Shown here one piece after another: positions 7,349 to 13,269 of a stretch of DNA of 27,288 bases. Source of the DNA: a bacterium Ga0077546 (GTDB lineage Bacteria; Cyanobacteriota; Vampirovibrionia; Obscuribacterales; Obscuribacteraceae). Both the position numbers and the translations under genes were made by a program. The notes under the pieces are model-generated. The model did not search any database. It saw nothing but the letters and a program-made list of their open reading frames with translations, and had not been told where the DNA came from. How positions within the stretch are numbered: the stretch's first letter is position 1; each line of letters opens with the position of its first letter. The stretch lies in contig LNEX01000283.1 in the NCBI GenBank assembly GCA_001464165.1, positions 1 through 27,288 of the forward strand. The letters run 5' to 3'.

Positions 7349-7619
7349 AGTAAGAACTCATATAGTTGGTGAGAAATGTGTCGTATGGGGCTCCAGCCAT
7401 CTTCACAGCAAACTGATTGAGCTGCCATCTGTGGCCTGTTACCTTCACGCACACCGTAATCTGCAGTCCGGCCTGCTTTTCTTCTCGATACGTCAATCGA
7501 ACTTCAGATTCGATCACTGCATCGATAAGGCACTGGTAGAATTTAGCTAGGTTCTTTGGGTTGATTGGAAACGAGTGTGTGTCTTGAATCTCCCGGCGAG
7601 AGAGCATTGCTATATCCAT
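7341..7619 (-). CDS. Unknown small protein, 92 residues, first gene of a coupled trio
   Basis: The start at the ATG 7619 (MDIAMLSRREIQDTHSFPIN) is chosen; a TTG two codons upstream is possible. The protein is soluble, with a helix-rich first half (NLAKFYQCLIDAVIESEVRL) and a beta-like second half (GLQITVCVKVTGHRWQLNQFAVKMAG). There is no signal peptide. It precedes two tiny membrane-protein genes with overlapping ends, so it may be their soluble partner or regulator. Its leader carries copy 2 of the CCGA-loop-TCGG element. No family recognised. Confidence 0.7.
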   Translation of the reverse strand: MDIAMLSRREIQDTHSFPINPKNLAKFYQCLIDAVIESEVRLTYREEKQAGLQITVCVKVTGHRWQLNQFAVKMAGAPYDTFLTNYMSSYYD

Positions 7620-7620
7620 T

Positions 7621-7677
7621 TTCAAGGTCCGTTGAAGTACAGGAGCTGCTTACCGATGGACCTTTCGGAATGAAGCT
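7621..7677 (-). repeat. Leader repeat, copy 2 (CCGA-loop-TCGG element)
   Basis: This is the partner of 6090-6146. CCGA at 7653-7656 and TCGG at 7665-7668 bracket an 8-base loop with the same AGGTCCA core. The match runs up to the start codon of the 7619 gene. Confidence 0.65.
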
Positions 7678-7697
7678 TGAACGGAATTGGCGCATTA

Positions 7698-7943
7698 TCA
7701 CTGAGCAATACTGGCGATTTCGGCATTGATCAATTTTCTTTTGCTGGGCGTCAAGAGAAGAAGGCTTTTCAGCTGCTCTCCAGAGCTCATACCAGCGGCG
7801 AATCCGATTAGACCGATGGCGATGACCCAGATAATTTCTGATGCCGCTAGAAAGGCAATGAAGGCCCCTAGAAACGAACAGGTCGCCCCCAACATAAGTC
7901 CTACATGGAAGGCGATACGTCTGTAGTTTTTGATTTTGTACAT
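7698..7943 (-). CDS. Membrane protein, 81 residues, two spans
   Basis: The start is the ATG at 7943, preceded by AAAGGAAG about 8 bases upstream; a longer frame to 8060 has no SD. A basic N-terminus (MYKIKNYRR) is followed by two membrane spans (~residues 10-30 and 34-52, Ala/Gly/Ile-rich). A cytoplasmic tail ending SKRKLINAEIASIAQ follows. The topology would be N-in/C-in. It lies between 3' hairpin copy 2 and leader repeat copy 2. Those two element types stand side by side at 6090-6210, so this gene may have been inserted between them. Function unknown. Confidence 0.72.
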   Translation of the reverse strand: MYKIKNYRRIAFHVGLMLGATCSFLGAFIAFLAASEIIWVIAIGLIGFAAGMSSGEQLKSLLLLTPSKRKLINAEIASIAQ

Positions 7944-8024
7944 GATTGGTTCTTCCTTTTCGGTTACGGTTTCTAGCTGCAGTCCGACGAGAATCCAATT
8001 AACCCGTCGACTTTGTCCTGACTT

Positions 8025-8081
8025 AGCTGAGAAAGCATGATCTACCGCTCTTGCTTGCACGGTTCGATCACGCTCTCAGCT
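8025..8081 (-). repeat. 3' hairpin repeat, copy 2 (after the 8496 gene)
   Basis: AGCTGAG (8025-8031) pairs with CTCAGCT (8075-8081). AGCATGATC (8034-8042) pairs with GATCACGCT (8066-8074) with one A-C mismatch; a two-base AA bulge lies between the two stems. It shares GATCTACC, GGTTCGATC and CGCTCTCAGCT with 6142-6210, but the middle of the stem differs while pairing is kept. Confidence 0.65.
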
Positions 8082-8091
8082 TTGGGCTTGG

Positions 8092-8496
8092 TTAGCGGTT
8101 GCCGAAGTTGCCCCGGCGAGTCTCGACCCAGTCGATGGTGTCGCCAAAGATGGTGCTATAGACGGCGACATCGCTGCCCTGATAACGACCGCGCCGCAGC
8201 TTCGGACTGGTCGTCAGGTTGGGGCGCCTATTACCCATCCAGTTCGGCTGCTCCTGCGGCGTCATCTTGACGTTGAAGTCGCGCTTACTGTTGGAGAAGT
8301 GGAAAGCCCGACCGAACTGGTCGTGGCCGCGACCGTCCCAGAGAATCGTCTCTTTGCGGGAGTTCTTGATGAAGGCGTGCGGCTCGATGTAGAAAAGATT
8401 GCCGTTCGGGTCGATATAGATGGTAGAGCGCTTGCTCTGCCAGCCGTGGAAGATGAAGTTCTCGTTGAGGTCTTCGAGGGGGTACTGGTAGGACAT
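8092..8496 (-). CDS. Unknown soluble protein, 134 residues
   Basis: The start is the ATG at 8496 with AAGGAAC 8 bases upstream; the frame is open to 8973 but the added part is low-complexity and unlike protein. The protein is rich in aromatic residues, Asn, Asp and Arg: NFIFHGWQSKRSTIYIDPNG, a GRGHDQFGRAFHFSN stretch and a basic C-terminal half (RRPNLTTSPKLRRGRYQGSD). It looks like a small beta-rich domain, possibly nucleic-acid- or ligand-binding. No family recognised. The gene is G+C-rich compared with the AT-richer non-coding DNA upstream. Confidence 0.75.
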   Translation of the reverse strand: MSYQYPLEDLNENFIFHGWQSKRSTIYIDPNGNLFYIEPHAFIKNSRKETILWDGRGHDQFGRAFHFSNSKRDFNVKMTPQEQPNWMGNRRPNLTTSPKLRRGRYQGSDVAVYSTIFGDTIDWVETRRGNFGNR

Positions 8497-8835
8497 TTGT
8501 TTGTTCCTTGAATCTAAGGTTGGTGTCTCTCCAGCATTCACTGCGCTCACGTGAACATAAAATGCCAACCAAGTCGCTCTTGTAACAGCGCTTGCTGTTT
8601 GTGTGAGTGTTGATTGACGTTTGTGTTGGCTTTTTGTGGATGCCGTCTCGGTTGATTGGTGAATGAAGGAGTGCCTACTTCTAGCAAACGGAGCGGCACG
8701 ATCCAAATCAATTTTGGGGCGTCTTTTGCTCTGGCTAAGGTCGCTAGAGTGAGCAACAGCGCAGCTCTGCCGGGATAGATTGGTATTTGGCATGAAGTTT
8801 TTGCCGATAAATTTGGAGTGGCGCAGCAGGCAAGC

Positions 8836-8899
8836 TATTACAGAGGCATTACAGCTCTTCGGTGGTGCACTGACGCGAAGTATTACAGAGGCATAACAG
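8836..8899. repeat. Pair of 19-bp direct repeats
   Basis: TATTACAGAGGCAT(T/A)ACAG occurs at 8836-8854 and again at 8881-8899, with one mismatch and a 45-base start-to-start distance. Two such sites one to a few helical turns apart suggest a protein-binding pair or the footprint of a small duplication. Confidence 0.55.
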
Positions 8900-8943
8900 G
8901 TTTGAATCAGTGAAATCTGTAGAACAATATCTTGTACAACCGG

Positions 8944-8957
8944 GTGACTTAAGTCAC
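8944..8957. promoter_or_regulatory. CRP-like palindrome, site 1
   Basis: GTGACTTAAGTCAC is a perfect 14-bp palindrome (GTGAC-N4-GTCAC, or TGTGA-N6-TCAC on the minus strand). It matches the half-sites of the CRP/FNR family and three other sites in this window. No well-placed -10 box is visible here on either strand, so the target gene is unclear. Confidence 0.5.
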
Positions 8958-9377
8958 AGCAAAACGTGACCAATAGGCTAACGCAGCTATTGGTGCCTGA
9001 GCAAGATCTATATAGCGATGCGCAATAGCGCTAAGGCTGCCCCTTCACTGGTGGTCGTGTTACTGGAAAACGCTTTTTAGGAAAATCACGTTAGTGCAAG
9101 CTGCGCGGGGACGACATTGGAGAAAATGGGGCAGTGAAAAGTGATTGTGAAGCAGCAATACTAGAACATGGCAATGTCTCGAATTGCCTCGTCCTAGACT
9201 AGCCTGACTCGATTGTTAAGAGTTGATACCTAATTTGCCTTGCTCTGGATGTTTACACCGAGCGCTTGGTTAGGAGTGGCTAAACAGGCTAGTTTTAGGG
9301 CCTCAATCGCATTTCCCTCCAAGCAAGGACACCTCAACCACAAACCCTATCCCTGCCAACTATTAGTGCAATTTTTA

Positions 9378-9393
9378 TTCGACATTAGTCGAA
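9378..9393. promoter_or_regulatory. Operator-like palindrome TTCGAC-N4-GTCGAA
   Basis: A perfect 6+6 inverted repeat with spacer ATTA lies ~60 bases before the TTG start of the 9452 gene. A third half-site (TTCGAC) follows at ~9410. This looks like a repressor-binding site for the plus-strand gene block; the protein is unknown. Confidence 0.45.
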
Positions 9394-9451
9394 GGAATTT
9401 AGTGTCAAATTCGACTTTCCACTCTGTTTCATTTTGTCTGAGGAGATAACT

Positions 9452-9892
9452 TTGGTTCCTTTCAGAATTACCCTTGAGCAGATGCAAGAGAAGCATAGGG
9501 CTCTAACTGGGATGCTCAGAACGCACCAGGCCGAATTGGCGCAGAAGAGTAACACTGGCCCAGCAGCTGCTCAGGCAGCTCGTATGGTTGCATTAGCCTT
9601 GGTCGAGCAAGCACATTCACTTCTTGAGCAAGTGAATAGTTCAATCGAGTACATGCTCAAGCTCGAGAATGCAGACACCTTAGCGGCAACCATAGAGCCA
9701 CTTCGCTTTGAAAGCACTGCCATCCTTCTATTGGTGCTGAGGAAAATCGTCCGTATGGTAAACGAAGAGATCACCCAGGCGAACAACATCACTGCACGTG
9801 CAGAATGGCAGACCATTTGGGAGAAATTCAATGCTTCTTACGAAGGCGAACAAAACGATGCAGTGCGGTGCCGAGGTGAATTCAATGGTTGA
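9452..9892 (+). CDS. Unknown helical protein, 146 residues
   Basis: The start is taken as TTG at 9452 because GAGGAG lies 6 bases before it; the frame is open from 9434 but that TTG has no SD. The protein is almost all helix, with long heptad-like runs (ITLEQMQEKHRALTGMLRTH, MVALALVEQAHSLLEQVNSS, ILLLVLRKIVRMVNEEITQA), so a coiled coil or four-helix bundle is likely. There is no signal peptide. It overlaps the next small gene by 8 bases and is probably co-translated with it. No family recognised. Confidence 0.75.
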   Translation: MVPFRITLEQMQEKHRALTGMLRTHQAELAQKSNTGPAAAQAARMVALALVEQAHSLLEQVNSSIEYMLKLENADTLAATIEPLRFESTAILLLVLRKIVRMVNEEITQANNITARAEWQTIWEKFNASYEGEQNDAVRCRGEFNG

Positions 9893-10010
9893 TGGTCTGG
9901 TTGCCACCAACACTTACTTTGGCCTGCGCACGTTATTGTGCCCGCAATGCGGCAAACCTGTAGATCTTGACCGAAATGGTCAAATCTATCCCCACGACGA
10001 AATACTATAA
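9885..10010 (+). CDS. Small single-knuckle (CxxC) protein, 41 residues
   Basis: The ATG at 9885 has GAGGTG 6 bases upstream, inside the previous gene, and overlaps its stop by 8 bases. The frame is open further 5', but those starts lie deeper in the upstream gene. The peptide is MVDGLVATNTYFGLRTLLCPQC then GKPVDLDRNGQIYPHDEIL: one CPxCGK knuckle like half of a zinc ribbon. Two copies, or a partner with another CxxC, would be needed for a full zinc site; the next gene also has one CxxC near its start. It could pair with that protein. Confidence 0.55.
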   Translation: MVDGLVATNTYFGLRTLLCPQCGKPVDLDRNGQIYPHDEIL

Positions 10011-10021
10011 AAGGAAAGTCG

Positions 10022-10378
10022 ATGACCGCGAATGATCAGTGCGTTCTGTGCATCCAGAGCCCTCTCCGTCATGCTGTCGATCTTGCCTTGCTTTCTGGTG
10101 CTAGAGCCGCCCAGATAGCTACTGCAAATGGAATCGGTTTCTACATGCCAACCCTGGCTGCTACTCTGCGAGTGCTCTCGGCGGATAACAACCTTACTGG
10201 CTCTAAAGCAGCGATCACCTACCTTAAAGTTGTTGTGAGTCATCTGCAAAAGGCGCTAGGCCGAATGGCGGTGCAGAGCGACCCCGATCTCTTTGAGTTG
10301 AACCTCTTCGTTTGCACGTTGCAATTAGTCTTGAAGCGTGCTCGTGCATTGTCCAAGTCCACCAAACCAAAGCACTAG
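10022..10378 (+). CDS. CxxC plus helix-turn-helix-like protein, 118 residues
   Basis: The ATG at 10022 follows AAAGGAAAG, 11 bases after the previous stop. Residues 7-10 are a CxxC (CVLC), followed by PLRHAVDLALLSGARAAQIATANGIG. The pattern C-x2-C ... I/V-D-x-A-L-L-x-G-x4-QIA-x3-G resembles the short zinc-knuckle + HTH start found in some phage/plasmid-type small proteins (inference). The rest is helical and basic toward the end (LKRARALSKSTKPKH). It is the third gene of a tight plus-strand trio and could be its DNA-binding member. Confidence 0.72.
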   Translation: MTANDQCVLCIQSPLRHAVDLALLSGARAAQIATANGIGFYMPTLAATLRVLSADNNLTGSKAAITYLKVVVSHLQKALGRMAVQSDPDLFELNLFVCTLQLVLKRARALSKSTKPKH

Positions 10379-10485
10379 GAGAACTGATGTTATAGAGACT
10401 GAGCGACAGCACACGAATGGGTGTAGAGCAGCCTCCACCAGATGCGGTGCCAGGAGCTGAATCAACCCAGTCGATAACATTCTCG

Positions 10486-10527
10486 AATTAGCGCGCCTTT
10501 GCTGGTGCGCTAGTTCTTCTTTTTTTG
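10486..10527 (+). terminator. Rho-independent terminator
   Basis: TAGCGCGCC (10489-10497) pairs with GGTGCGCTA (10504-10512), extended by GAA/TTC after a mismatch, and is followed by a T-rich tract ending in seven or eight T. It ends the transcript of the 9452-10378 trio and separates it from the chagasin fragment. Confidence 0.82.
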
Positions 10528-10548
10528 AAGCTTGTGGAAATCCTTTTT

Positions 10549-10746
10549 ATGAGGAGAACAAAAGTTAGCGAAGCTGAAAATGGTAAAACGATTACGATTG
10601 AGGCTAATTCAAATTTGGTGATTACCCTCCCTGGCAATCCAAGCACAGGGTATTCATGGAGTGTAACCAATGTCGTCTCCAGTGGTTGCCTCTCTGGTCA
10701 ATCAGTGGAGCAGCAAGGTCAGCCTGTCTACACCACCAACCTTTAA
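10549..10746 (+). CDS. Truncated chagasin-type (inhibitor I42) protein, 65 residues
   Basis: From the ATG at 10549 (a TTG at 10525 is possible but lies in the terminator T tract) the protein reads like the first half of a chagasin/I42 cysteine-protease inhibitor. It has NGKTITIEANSNLVITLPGN followed directly by the hallmark first loop NPSTGYSW. After ~35 more residues it stops, where family members (~110 residues) would continue through the GG and RPW loops. There is no signal peptide. I read it as a remnant or an internally broken gene. The next gene does not contain the missing half in any obvious way. Compare the fused I42-like domain at 1769-2317. Confidence 0.65.
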   Translation: MRRTKVSEAENGKTITIEANSNLVITLPGNPSTGYSWSVTNVVSSGCLSGQSVEQQGQPVYTTNL

Positions 10747-10761
10747 GGTGACAATCAAACC

Positions 10762-11283
10762 ATGAATGCAAAAACGTTCGTAGGCGATGAGCTTCTGATG
10801 ATTCAAGGCATAGTTGATCAGATTCACATTTTGCATTGGGGGCGGCAAGTCAATCTTGAAAGTAAAATATATGTGCAGTTTCGTCAGATCAATGAGAATT
10901 TCCTCCTTCTTTCACCAGCAGGCTGCTTGGTTGAGCGCTTTTGCGAAGCCACCCAAGTGCGCCACTATGGAGTAGGAGATGAAATTTTTTCGGCATTCGC
11001 AGCAAGTCATAGAATGTTGTCATCGATTTACAGCTCGAGGCAACACACTAGCCGTCAAGGATGCGCAACGATAGCTGATCTGTTTGAAGGCAATGAGGTG
11101 GCCTATGTTGTACGCACCTTTGCCATTGATTGGTTTGATCGAAAGTCTGAACCAGACATCGATGTAACCCGTCAGAGTCACAGATGCCTTGGTCTTGTAG
11201 ACAGTGAGTTTCACATTACAATTTACCAGCGCGCAAGCGAAACTTTGTTCACTCCACCAGCGAAATTAGGGCTGGTGGCTTAA
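10762..11283 (+). CDS. Unknown soluble protein, 173 residues
   Basis: The ATG at 10762 has AAGGTGA ~11 bases upstream, a rather long spacer. The protein is mixed alpha/beta with no signal peptide. It has a beta-rich first part (ESKIYVQFRQINENFLLLSP), a central helix, and a second beta-rich part (EVAYVVRTFAIDWFDRK) ending FHITIYQRASETLF. Three or four cysteines are scattered without motif. No family recognised. It is followed after 19 bases by a membrane-protein gene, probably co-transcribed. Confidence 0.7.
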   Translation: MNAKTFVGDELLMIQGIVDQIHILHWGRQVNLESKIYVQFRQINENFLLLSPAGCLVERFCEATQVRHYGVGDEIFSAFAASHRMLSSIYSSRQHTSRQGCATIADLFEGNEVAYVVRTFAIDWFDRKSEPDIDVTRQSHRCLGLVDSEFHITIYQRASETLFTPPAKLGLVA

Positions 11284-11302
11284 CGCAAATCGAGGAACTG
11301 TA

Positions 11303-11605
11303 ATGGCTATAACCGTTGTTATTGGTTTTCTGCTTGGTGGTTGCCTGGCATACTTTTGTGGGTTGCTTTTCTGTCGGCTGCTTGGTGCTACGTTTCGGCT
11401 AGGTACTTCTGAATTAGCAGAGGTCAAACGGTTGACTTCCTTTCTTGCCGTTTTAGCTGCATTCGTGTCTGCATTCTATGCGGGCGCAGTAGGCCTTGGT
11501 ACCGCCATGCTAGCTGTAGTGGTCTTGTCCATAGCTACTGATTTGATAGTAGCTCTCTGGTTTCTGGTAGCCAAGCTGTTGGGTCTCTTTCGAAATGTCC
11601 AATAA
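11303..11605 (+). CDS. Small integral membrane protein, 100 residues
   Basis: The ATG at 11303 follows GAGGAA at good spacing. Three hydrophobic spans are seen: ~2-26 (VVIGFLLGGCLAYFCGLLFC), ~44-63 (FLAVLAAFVSAFYAGAV) and ~65-92 (GTAMLAVVVLSIATDLIVALWFLVA). A short basic loop lies between the first two. Three spans suggest N- and C-termini on opposite sides. No transporter or enzyme motif is visible; function unknown. Confidence 0.72.
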   Translation: MAITVVIGFLLGGCLAYFCGLLFCRLLGATFRLGTSELAEVKRLTSFLAVLAAFVSAFYAGAVGLGTAMLAVVVLSIATDLIVALWFLVAKLLGLFRNVQ

Positions 11606-11684
11606 ACTTACCCGTCGCAGCTCTTCGCACTATGTTCATTGATGATGACAGCGCCCTGCGCATGTCGATTGACGGAGGAAGTCT

Positions 11685-11831
11685 ATGATTTCAGCGCAAA
11701 TCACCCAAGGTAATTGTCTTTGTGGCCCGCTTCTGGCTACCTACAACTTTCTACTGGTGGAGAATACTCTCTTCAACGAACGACTGAGTCGCTTTCTTAG
11801 AGTGCCTTTAGGACCATCGTCTTTTCGCTAG
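11685..11831 (+). CDS. Possible small protein, 48 residues
   Basis: The ATG at 11685 has one of the best SD sequences in the window (GGAGGAAG, 5-6 bases spacing) and runs to a TAG at 11829. The peptide starts MISAQITQGNCLCGPLLATY and ends in a basic segment (NERLSRFLRVPLGPSSFR). A very short frame (11632-11688) overlaps its start as ATGA and could couple to it. No family; support rests on the SD only. Confidence 0.4.
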   Translation: MISAQITQGNCLCGPLLATYNFLLVENTLFNERLSRFLRVPLGPSSFR

Positions 11832-11928
11832 GAAAGAGACTCTACCAGCAAGGTTCTGTGCTAAATCGAGCGGCACAGATCTGTTCACTTTGCTCGAATA
11901 AGCCTTTAACACAATCCAAGGTCAATCC

Positions 11929-12270
11929 ATGAACACACTGAAACCGCAAGATGTTGTCTCCTTCTTCTCCGATGAAGCCGCCCGTGTCAGTGACGAAGTC
12001 ATACACATTTGGGCTTTACTCACCGAACGAGTTCCTTTCAGCAACAGACCGAAGCACATTATTCGTGGGTACTTCATCTCCAAGATTGCAGCGGGTGACG
12101 AAGCCTTTATGACTAAGGTCGCTCAGGCTTTTGATGATATGGGCGAGGGTTGGAGAGCCAAGATTGACAAAGTTCACGACATATCTGGTAAGTACTCACA
12201 GTTTACGCTCACCCACGAAAGCTTCGTGGCTTTCAATTCTGGTGGTGACCGGCGTCGGAGTGAGTCTTAA
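11929..12270 (+). CDS. Unknown helical protein, 113 residues; start region is duplicated downstream
   Basis: The ATG at 11929 follows CCAAGGTC. The protein is helical, with a DUF-like pattern (VVSFFSDEAARVSDEVIHIWALLTE, HIIRGYFISKIAAGDEAFMTKVAQAFDDMG) and a charged C-terminus. There is no signal peptide. Its SD, start and first ~15 codons are repeated at 12844-12890, where ATG has become AAG. Its 3' untranslated hairpin is repeated at 12959-12996. Family not recognised. Confidence 0.72.
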   Translation: MNTLKPQDVVSFFSDEAARVSDEVIHIWALLTERVPFSNRPKHIIRGYFISKIAAGDEAFMTKVAQAFDDMGEGWRAKIDKVHDISGKYSQFTLTHESFVAFNSGGDRRRSES

Positions 12271-12371
12271 GACGATGACGACCTTGGCCGATAACAACTA
12301 CGGTTCTATTACCTAACTCTAGTGGGCTAGACCCCCGATTGGGTTTGGTTTTCAGCTTGAACTTAAATGGC

Positions 12372-12409
12372 GTCGGTGCAGCGATCCAACTTTTGGACTT
12401 TGCGCCGAC
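12372..12409 (+). ncRNA. Two-stem hairpin element, copy 1
   Basis: The outer 9-bp stem is GTCGGTGCA (12372-12380) with TGCGCCGAC (12401-12409), containing one G-T wobble. After an internal loop, an inner 5-bp stem TCCAA/TTGGA (12385-12389 with 12393-12397) closes a CTT triloop. The same fold with changed but still pairing bases occurs at 12959-12996. It lies in the short gap before the 12436 gene, so it may act as a 3' UTR hairpin of the 11929 gene or as a leader structure of the next gene. Confidence 0.5.
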
Positions 12410-12435
12410 TTCTTGCAACTATTGGAGATTCTTGA

Positions 12436-12843
12436 GTGTACACTACAGATTTCACCGTCATCACCAACCCGCATGCTCTGGCCTTATTGGTTATCTTGGT
12501 CGGCGTCGTCTTAGTCTGGAGTATTCGAAGCTGGGTCGTTTTGATCCGTGATATTCGCAGCCAGTCGGCCCGGAATGTGCCTGTCGATGTCCCCCCCTCG
12601 CTAACTATTGCACCAGATATGCCTTGGCCGTGCTTCGTCGACGGCATCGTTCAGCGTTGTGCGGTTCGTATTGTTGCCGGGCAAAGCTATGTGTCAATCA
12701 TCGTTGATGGTAAGGCTTATCACGAAACTACAACTCCGCAGCCGGCTCACGATCTTCGCGTGCTGAGCCTTCTGCAGCCGGGTGACAAGGTTTACTTGGT
12801 GCTAGAGCATGGAAGCATCACCGAAGTTATTGTTGAATTCTGA
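12436..12843 (+). CDS. Single-span membrane-anchored unknown protein, 135 residues
   Basis: The start is a GTG at 12436 with GGAG about 9 bases upstream. One N-terminal membrane span (~residues 14-33: ALALLVILVGVVLVWSI) is followed by a basic stop-transfer stretch and a ~95-residue domain with beta-strand alternation (CAVRIVAGQSYVSIIVDGK, DKVYLVLEHGSITEVIVEF). The small beta-barrel-like end recalls OB/NfeD-type C-terminal domains but this is only an impression. The second half of the gene is more G+C-rich than its flanks. No operon partner is clear. Confidence 0.7.
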   Translation: MYTTDFTVITNPHALALLVILVGVVLVWSIRSWVVLIRDIRSQSARNVPVDVPPSLTIAPDMPWPCFVDGIVQRCAVRIVAGQSYVSIIVDGKAYHETTTPQPAHDLRVLSLLQPGDKVYLVLEHGSITEVIVEF

Positions 12844-13010
12844 GTCCAAGGTCAATCCAAGAATACACTGAACCCGCAAGATGTTGTTTTCTTTGTTAGT
12901 GGGTCGGAACACTGAGCGGATTTGGTTTCGCCTTGGTTTACCCCTTTATCTTAGAGGCGTCGGCGCAGCAATCCAGCTTTTGGAGTCTGCGCCGGCCGCT
13001 TGCAAGTTCG
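12844..13010 (+). pseudogene. Decayed, internally deleted copy of the 11929 gene and its 3' hairpin
   Basis: 12844-12890 repeats the SD, start and first codons of the 11929 gene (shared TCCAAGGTCAATCCA, then ACACTGAA-CCGCAAGATGTT). The start codon is destroyed (ATG to AAG) and the bulk of the coding part is missing. The match resumes around 12900 with the stretch that corresponds to ~12315-12420 (shared AGTGGG, GGTTTGGTTT, GGCGTCGG-GCAGC). The copy therefore arose by duplication of ~500 bases followed by a deletion of roughly 340 bases. The rest of the gap to 13270 holds a T-rich tract at ~13019 and the promoter of the TPR gene. Confidence 0.65.
12959..12996 (+). ncRNA. Two-stem hairpin element, copy 2
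   Basis: The outer stem is GTCGGCGCA (12959-12967) with TGCGCCGGC (12988-12996); the inner stem is TCCAG/TTGGA (12972-12976 with 12980-12984) on the same CTT triloop. Compared with copy 1, one wobble pair became G-C and two A-pairs became wobbles, so pairing is kept despite substitutions. A T8 run follows ~20 bases later. Confidence 0.5.
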
Positions 13011-13113
13011 TCATCTGCTTTTTTTTATTTATTAACTACATTAAGCAGTAGGCACTAAACTCGATACCAAAGACAGTAGAACTTAGTTGAGTCAGTCAAA
13101 AGGCAATTTCGTC

Positions 13114-13157
13114 ATGACTTTAGTCACTTATCTCGCAAACGCTCCACCTGATACAAT
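13114..13157 (+). promoter_or_regulatory. CRP-like site 2 plus -10 box before the TPR gene
   Basis: ATGACTTTAGTCAC (13114-13127) is a one-mismatch copy of GTGAC-N4-GTCAC. TACAAT (13152-13157) begins 31.5 bases from its centre. That is close to the class II CRP arrangement (site centred near -41.5), where the activator replaces the -35 box. The transcript would start near 13164, ~105 bases before the GTG start. Confidence 0.55.
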
Positions 13158-13269
13158 GAGGTTGCTAATTACTAAATGTTGAGTTTTTGTTGCTACCAAA
13201 GCATGAACAAGAATTGCTTCTAAGTTTCAGAGCCAATCAGAGCCTATGCTGAGTGAAGAGGAGCCGAAA

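Larger units (their letters stand above)
8497..9451. other. Long gene-poor stretch with several symmetric motifs
   Basis: I find no frame with both an SD-supported start and protein-like composition. The stretch holds a direct repeat (8836-8899), a perfect CRP-like palindrome (8944-8957), a 7-bp inverted repeat CCAATAG/CTATTGG (8970-8993), a TATATA at 9009-9014 and an operator-like palindrome (9378-9393). It separates the minus-strand block on its left from the plus-strand block on its right, so it must hold promoters for both. Confidence 0.6.

Noticed and set aside
5226..8496. Block of small same-strand genes with inverted repeats as an integron cassette array
   Set aside because: The repeats lack paired RYYYAAC / GTTRRRY core sites in the right order, there is no integrase in the window, and only two hairpins exist for nine genes.
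8836..8899. CRISPR-like direct repeats
   Set aside because: Only two units, 19 bp, one mismatch, no array or cas genes.
8497..8973. N-terminal extension of the 8496 gene to ~290 residues
   Set aside because: The extension is Ser/Arg/Gln low-complexity, contains repeats and a palindrome, and the internal ATG at 8496 has a good SD.
9240..9449. Plus-strand frame with aromatic/Ser-rich peptide
   Set aside because: No SD, covers the operator-like palindrome, composition not protein-like.
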